Source: Anaerolineales bacterium (GTDB lineage: Bacteria; Chloroflexota; Anaerolineae; Anaerolineales; Villigracilaceae). Taken from it: DNA of 64,000 bases. The notes under the pieces were generated by a model. That model had not been told where the DNA came from, searched no databases, and saw nothing but the letters and a program-made list of their open reading frames with translations. The translations under genes and the position numbers were made by a program. Where the stretch lies: contig JAUQXA010000018.1 in the NCBI GenBank assembly GCA_030834895.1, forward strand, positions 1 through 64,000, written 5' to 3'. Below, piece by piece: positions 59,897 through 64,000 of the stretch (its first letter is position 1; each line of letters opens with the position of its first letter).

Positions 59897-60991
59897 TTAA
59901 GATTTTTCCTGTCGAATATCCCTGCCATAGCCAACCGGGACGAGAATCCTGCCATCCTCGAAGGCGGTTTGTCCGCGCAGGATAACCTTGCGGACTTTGC
60001 CCTTCACCTTCCAACCTTCAAATGGAGTCCAGCCACAGCGTGTGAACTGGTCAGCGGCTTTGATTTCGTATATCGCATCTTCATCCACTTCGACCCAGGT
60101 TTCGGGTTGGTCGGGCAGATTGAAGATTCGCTTCGGGTTGGTGTACATCTTTTCGATGAGCGTGTCCAATGTAAGGCGTTTTTCGCTGACAGCGGTCAAC
60201 AACAAGGGGAGAATCGTCTCCAGTCCGGGGAAACCAGGCGGCGGGTTGTCCGCATCTTTTTCCTCGACCGTGTGTGGGGCGTGGTCGGTGGCGAAGCAGT
60301 CGATCACATCGAGGTTTTTCCACAGGCTGTCCACATCCTCCTGGGTTGCCAGCCGTGGGCGGACTTCGAGTCTTCCCTCTCCCCCATCCCCTCTCCCGCT
60401 GGGAGAGGGGTGTAGGGGTGAGGGGGCAGTAAGAAACAAATGATGCGGACAGACCTCGCAGGTGACTTTGATGCCGCGTTCCTTCGCAGCTTTGATCAAC
60501 AGTACTTCTTCCTTTAATGAAATGTGGGCAATATGCACCGGGCGGTCATAAATGGCGGCAAAGAGAATCGCGGAGGCCATGCTGCGGCTTTCGCTATGCG
60601 CCACGACGGGCATATTTTTCGGGAACGTCTGGAAGTGTGGCATCCAGAGGGTCATGTCGTCAAGCCGTAATTCACCGAAGGTCGAATCAAGGTACATCTT
60701 CAAGCCGGCAGCGCGCGGGGGCAGGTCTCTATTTTTGTTCCAATCCCCGTTGTTTGGTCCCGCGCCGAGGAACTGGGCGTAGTCGCAACGAGCCTTTTGC
60801 TTGGCGGCATTCAAGGCAAGATCGAGCGTCTCCGCATCGAAGATGGGAGGCCTGGTATTGGGCATGGACAGCACCAGCGTGATTCCGCCAGCCAGTGCAG
60901 CCGACGTGCCGGAGTCGTAATCCTCCTTGTGTGTCGCGCCAGGCTCACGCAGGTGAACATGCGGGTCGATCAAACCTGGGAGTTTGAGCAT
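59897..60991 (-). CDS. pyrC: Dihydroorotase
   Basis: The 364-residue amidohydrolase starts with the metal motif DPHVHLREPG, followed by the region SMPNTRPPIFD, HIAHISLKEE, CEVCPHHLF and DCFATDHAPHT (metal Asp). It cyclises carbamoyl aspartate. Near residues 190-210 a Pro/Gly/Arg-rich insert (PSPLHPSPSGRGDGGEGRLE), coded by a palindromic repeat, is placed just after the CPHHLF motif. Start 60991 is the ATG that best fits the short family N-terminus. Confidence 0.92.
   Translation of the reverse strand: MLKLPGLIDPHVHLREPGATHKEDYDSGTSAALAGGITLVLSMPNTRPPIFDAETLDLALNAAKQKARCDYAQFLGAGPNNGDWNKNRDLPPRAAGLKMYLDSTFGELRLDDMTLWMPHFQTFPKNMPVVAHSESRSMASAILFAAIYDRPVHIAHISLKEEVLLIKAAKERGIKVTCEVCPHHLFLTAPSPLHPSPSGRGDGGEGRLEVRPRLATQEDVDSLWKNLDVIDCFATDHAPHTVEEKDADNPPPGFPGLETILPLLLTAVSEKRLTLDTLIEKMYTNPKRIFNLPDQPETWVEVDEDAIYEIKAADQFTRCGWTPFEGWKVKGKVRKVILRGQTAFEDGRILVPVGYGRDIRQEKS
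60375..60424. repeat. CCCCTCTCCC/GGGAGAGGGG repeat inside pyrC
   Basis: CCCCTCTCCC (60388-60397) pairs with GGGAGAGGGG (60401-60410) across GCT, flanked by more CCCTC and GAGGG runs. It is read in frame as a Pro/Gly/Arg-rich insert in dihydroorotase. Confidence 0.8.
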
Positions 60992-61007
60992 TTGAATTCC
61001 AATGTCT

Positions 61008-61033
61008 GTAGGGGCGAGGCGACCTCGCCCTTA
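61008..61033. repeat. GTAGGGGCGAGG-type palindrome
   Basis: GGGCGAGG (61012-61019) pairs with CCTCGCCC (61023-61030) in the gap between degV and pyrC; related to 32007. Confidence 0.7.
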
Positions 61034-61040
61034 TCAAAGG

Positions 61041-61877
61041 TTACACGAAAAAACCAACACCCATCGTGCGCGGTCCAGCATGGACGACAATGGCGGGCGG
61101 CAGCTCATAGATAGGGATTTGGGGAACGTTGATGCGCGACTTCAATTCAGCGGCGAAAGCTTCCGCCTCTTTCTCAGCCTCGACCTGGATTACACACAAG
61201 TGGGCTGATTCTCCGCCGGGGCATTGTTCCACTGCCACATCTTTCAGACGCGCCAGCGCGCGCTTCTTCGTGCGCTGCTGCTCAAAAGCTTCGACTTGTC
61301 CATTCTTGACCTGCAAAATGGGCTTGATCTCCAACAGTTCCGCCAACAGACGTTTCGCCCCGCCGATGCGTCCGCCTTTGGCGAGGTATTCGAGCGTATC
61401 CACAAGGAAGTAAAGCCGCCCGCGAGGAATCATGTCGTTGAGCTTTGCCACGATTGCATCGACGGATTCGCCGGCTTTTGCCATGTCATCCGCCAGCAGG
61501 ACGAGCGAACCGAGGTTGCAGGATATGGTCTGCGTGTCCACCACGCGGATATCTACGCCGGGAAATTCCTGCGCGGCAGTCTCCGCCGAGCGGACAGTTC
61601 CGCTGGCCTTGGCGGTGGGAGCGACAACGATCACGCTTTCCCCGCTTTCCTGTGCCTCCTTGAAGAATGGATAATACAACGGCGGTTCGGGGGCGGCTGT
61701 CTTGGGCAGGGACCTGGACGCCTTGAGACGTTTCAGGAACGTGGCGGTGTCCATCTCCTTATCGTCGTGGAAGGATTGCTCTTCAAACATGACGACCTGG
61801 GGAATTAAAGGAATGCCGCGCTGGGCAAACAGGTCGCGCGGCAATCCACAGGTGGTATCGGCAATGATCATGGTCAT
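61041..61877 (-). CDS. DegV family fatty-acid-binding protein
   Basis: The 278-residue protein has the DegV pattern: IIADTTCGLPRDLFAQRGIPLIPQVVMFEEQSFHDDKEMDTATFLKRL, the GRLYFLVDTLEYLAKGGRIGGAKRLL block and a final HAGPRTMGVGF with the conserved His. DegV proteins bind fatty acids, in firmicutes as FakB for fatty acid kinase. No kinase partner is nearby. GGAGAAATCTT precedes the ATG. Confidence 0.9.
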   Translation of the reverse strand: MTMIIADTTCGLPRDLFAQRGIPLIPQVVMFEEQSFHDDKEMDTATFLKRLKASRSLPKTAAPEPPLYYPFFKEAQESGESVIVVAPTAKASGTVRSAETAAQEFPGVDIRVVDTQTISCNLGSLVLLADDMAKAGESVDAIVAKLNDMIPRGRLYFLVDTLEYLAKGGRIGGAKRLLAELLEIKPILQVKNGQVEAFEQQRTKKRALARLKDVAVEQCPGGESAHLCVIQVEAEKEAEAFAAELKSRINVPQIPIYELPPAIVVHAGPRTMGVGFFV

Positions 61878-61958
61878 AAGATTTCTCCAGAATAATGATT
61901 TCAGATTTACGCAACAAACGTTACGTATTACGTATTTTACCTGTTTCTGATGGAAGAT

Positions 61959-63080
61959 TTACAAATCCCGCTCATAGGTGCGGTGCACTTTGTAAAAGTC
62001 AATGCCAAAGTTTTCCATGTCGCGCTGCATGGCTTCGTTTTCCATGCCAATCTGTACCACCTCGGCGTGCTTGAACTGTCCCGTCTCCCCCACCGATTTG
62101 AATATTTCGCTGTAGAGAATTGCCGTCCCACCGGAGCCGCGGTATTCGGGGATCAGCCCCGCGCCGTTGATGTTAAGCCAGTCGGTGCGATTCCGCTCCC
62201 GCAGCAGGGTCAGCCAGCCGATGGGGAATAGCCTCCCCCGGGTCTTTTGCAATGCGGCTGATACATCGGGGTAGGCAAAGAGAAAGCCCACAGGGTCGTC
62301 ATCCTTCATTACGATCTTGATCAGCTTCGGGTCGGCGAACCACAGCATCTGACTGGCAAGCGCATTCGCTTCCTCGTCCGAAATGGGTGCGTTTCCAGCT
62401 GTGCCGCGCAACGCTCCGTTGTACAGGTCTTTCAACTTCGGGACAAGCGCGCGCAGGTCGGAGCGCTTCGCATAGCGGGCAATCCGCAGTCCACGCCGCT
62501 GCTGGATGCGCTCCGCCAGTTCGTGAATCCGCTGCGGGAATTGAATATCCGTCCCGATGTACCCGGAGACAGCTTCATGCAGGGGCTCAAACCCAATGGC
62601 TTGGATCAGGCTTGGGTAGTAGTCGGGGTTGTAGGGCAGACCAAAGGCGGGGCGATGCTCGAATCCCTTCACCAGCAGACCAAATCCGTCCATGGGCGTG
62701 AATCCTTTTGGACCGAGAATCTTCGTCAGCCCGCGGGAACGCGCCCAGTCAAAGCCCGCTTCGAACATGCCCTGCGCGGCTTGGAGGTTGTTTTCACATT
62801 CGAAGAGATAAAAGAAGGCTGTGGATTCCCCGTTGAATTCGTTATAGGGACGGTTGTCCAAAACGGCGAGCCGCCCGATGGGAAGACTCCCTTCGTAGGC
62901 GATGAAAAATGCTGCTTGGGAATGTCGATAAAACGGGAAGCTCTTTGGGTTCAGCCGGGCGCGTTCATCCATTTGCAGGGGAGGTACCCATTGGGGAATA
63001 TTTTTGTAGATCGAAAAAGGCAGGTGGAGAAAATCTTCCACCTGCCTTTTGTCGTTGAGATCGATTTGGATGATTCTCAT
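61959..63080 (-). CDS. GNAT-superfamily protein with long N-terminal domain
   Basis: The 373-residue protein has an N-terminal region typical of an uncharacterised family (FLHLPFSIYKNIPQWVPPLQMDERARLNPKSFPFYRHSQAAFFIAYE) and a C-terminal acetyltransferase-like part (SADPVGFLFAYPD-like, AGLIPEYRGSGGTAILYSEIFKSV). Substrate unknown. ATG 63080 is preferred because residues from there match the family; longer frames are unrelated. It starts 10 bp after the MFS stop. Confidence 0.8.
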   Translation of the reverse strand: MRIIQIDLNDKRQVEDFLHLPFSIYKNIPQWVPPLQMDERARLNPKSFPFYRHSQAAFFIAYEGSLPIGRLAVLDNRPYNEFNGESTAFFYLFECENNLQAAQGMFEAGFDWARSRGLTKILGPKGFTPMDGFGLLVKGFEHRPAFGLPYNPDYYPSLIQAIGFEPLHEAVSGYIGTDIQFPQRIHELAERIQQRRGLRIARYAKRSDLRALVPKLKDLYNGALRGTAGNAPISDEEANALASQMLWFADPKLIKIVMKDDDPVGFLFAYPDVSAALQKTRGRLFPIGWLTLLRERNRTDWLNINGAGLIPEYRGSGGTAILYSEIFKSVGETGQFKHAEVVQIGMENEAMQRDMENFGIDFYKVHRTYERDL

Positions 63081-63090
63081 AAACCCAAAA

Positions 63091-64000
63091 TCACATCGCC
63101 TTTGCCCGTTCCGCCATTTGATTGCGGAGATCGTGCGAGTCTTTGTCAATGGTGAAGATTGCGCCGAGATAAAAGAAGAAGCACAGAATCCACGTAGCCG
63201 TACAGATGAGCAGGATGGCGGTTTTCAAGTCATAGGCGTCGGCGATAAACCCGGTCAGGATCGGGGCGAATGCCGCGCCCGCGTTTTCGATGAAGTATTC
63301 CACAGCCTGCGCTGTCGAGCGGACTTCCGGCACGGTGACATCGTACACGGTGGCAATGACGTTCGCTGACGAAAGCGGCATGAAGATCGCGGTCAGGCAC
63401 ATGAAAATGAAAAACTGATTCTTTGCGTCGATCGGCGTGGTGATGGCGAGGTACATGAACAGCGCACCGAGCAAAACGCCGATGCTGGAAACAACAATAC
63501 GCCCTTTATTGGTGTACTTGAAGGCAAGGTCGCCTAGCGCGCCGCCGACGAAGTATCCCGCCGCCAAAATCAGAATGACAGGTGCCATTGTAAAAAGGAT
63601 ACCCTCTGCATCATACCCGCGTTCCTTTTCGAGATAGGCGAAGAAGAAGAAGGTGATGACGTTCCATGGGAAGACGCCTGCGAAGCCCTGCAAAAAGACA
63701 AACCACATGGTCTTCTTCTTGAAGATTTCCTTCGCCTCGGCCCACGAGAATTTGAAGGTCTGCATTTCAGCCATATTCTCGAATTCAGGCTCCGCTTTGC
63801 CGCGCGGCATTTCCTTCACGCCAAAGTAGATCAACACCGCGATGACCAGCCCCAGCGAGCCGGTGATGAAGAAAATGGAACGCCAGCCGCCGATCAGCGG
63901 CGCGACCATCAACGCCAGGATCATGCCGACCAAATAGCCAAGCGGCTGCGCCAATTGCAAAATGCCGTAGATTTTTCCACGCAGGGTGGGTCCGAAATAA
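63091..64000 (-). CDS. MFS transporter, partial (start beyond window end)
   Basis: The C-terminal 300 or so residues of a major facilitator protein are present, with about eight hydrophobic segments, GYLVGMILALMVAPLIGGWRSIFFITGSLGLVIAV and FPWNVITFFFFAYLEKERGYDAEGILFTMAPVILIL. The frame is open across the window edge (preceding residues YFGPTLRGKIYGILQLAQPLG), so the apparent start at 63960 is not real. It resembles sugar-phosphate or organic-acid symporters, but the substrate is unknown. Confidence 0.85.
   Translation of the reverse strand, partial: YFGPTLRGKIYGILQLAQPLGYLVGMILALMVAPLIGGWRSIFFITGSLGLVIAVLIYFGVKEMPRGKAEPEFENMAEMQTFKFSWAEAKEIFKKKTMWFVFLQGFAGVFPWNVITFFFFAYLEKERGYDAEGILFTMAPVILILAAGYFVGGALGDLAFKYTNKGRIVVSSIGVLLGALFMYLAITTPIDAKNQFFIFMCLTAIFMPLSSANVIATVYDVTVPEVRSTAQAVEYFIENAGAAFAPILTGFIADAYDLKTAILLICTATWILCFFFYLGAIFTIDKDSHDLRNQMAERAKAM

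Noticed and set aside
63091..63960. A complete MFS gene starting at 63960
   Set aside because: The codon there is TTG within an open frame that continues with MFS-like residues to the window edge.
1..64000. tRNA, rRNA, integrase, prophage or insertion-sequence genes
   Set aside because: No T-arm signatures, rRNA-like blocks, transposase or phage proteins were recognised by eye; a covariance-model scan could still find small RNAs.

Overview
The window looks like chromosomal DNA of a member of the Chloroflexota, most likely an Anaerolineae relative. This is an inference from the whole gene set: moderately high G+C, many thiol-redox lipoproteins, SpoVS, DUF11/lamin-tail surface proteins and Asp-box proteins, and many short palindromic repeats, some of them inside genes. 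No rRNA, tRNA, IS transposase or CRISPR array was seen. Most genes are ordinary housekeeping genes in short operons.

Layout. 0.1-4.6 kb: corrinoid salvage and late cobalamin synthesis (cbiZ, cbiB, a CobC-like phosphatase, cobQ, cobU), then comEC. 7.1-9.9 kb: low-G+C accessory stretch with an Mrr-like nuclease and an unknown membrane protein lying between two ~60 bp repeats. 9.9-16.0 kb: extracytoplasmic redox locus with ccdA, a Met-repeat thioredoxin-like lipoprotein, a two-component system, a UGA-containing TlpA-like selenoprotein and msrPQ. 16.3-22.5 kb: a TolB-like pseudogene, ABM monooxygenase, GDPD, Asp-box lipoprotein, MFS exporter and rubrerythrin. 22.5-27.1 kb: GNAT and phnDCE. 27.2-31.4 kb: a minus-strand cluster ending in a fatty acid desaturase. 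31.4-34.6 kb: pdxST with a divergent PdxR/MocR regulator. 34.7-38.7 kb: a GntR/YtrA-led membrane-protein operon containing two parS-like sites. 38.8-45.1 kb: PPDK-like protein, dnaN and two membrane proteins. 45.2-47.8 kb: oligoendopeptidase F, a second UGA-containing selenoprotein (rhodanese lipoprotein) and a cupin. 47.9-51.7 kb: an internally deleted acyl-CoA dehydrogenase, gdhA and an enoyl-CoA hydratase. 51.7-61.0 kb: pyrimidine genes (pyrF-pyrE-GNAT-pyrD, and pyrC separately), a large surface protein, spoVS and a non-coding cluster of DnaA boxes that is a candidate oriC. 61.0-64.0 kb: DegV, GNAT and an MFS transporter cut by the window end.

Most notable points. (1) Two reading frames are interrupted by a single UGA exactly where the redox-active cysteine belongs, each followed by a bacterial-SECIS-like hairpin; both products are lipoproteins. 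(2) CcdA, a lipoprotein with seven Met-Met pairs at an exact 11-residue period, the selenoprotein redoxin and MsrPQ sit together with a two-component system and share a promoter motif. This suggests a regulated envelope methionine/thiol oxidation buffer and repair system. (3) A DnaA-box cluster, two parS-like palindromes and dnaN lie within 23 kb, suggesting an origin-proximal region. (4) Several families of small palindromic repeats sit in gaps and, in frame, inside CobQ, PyrC and other proteins.
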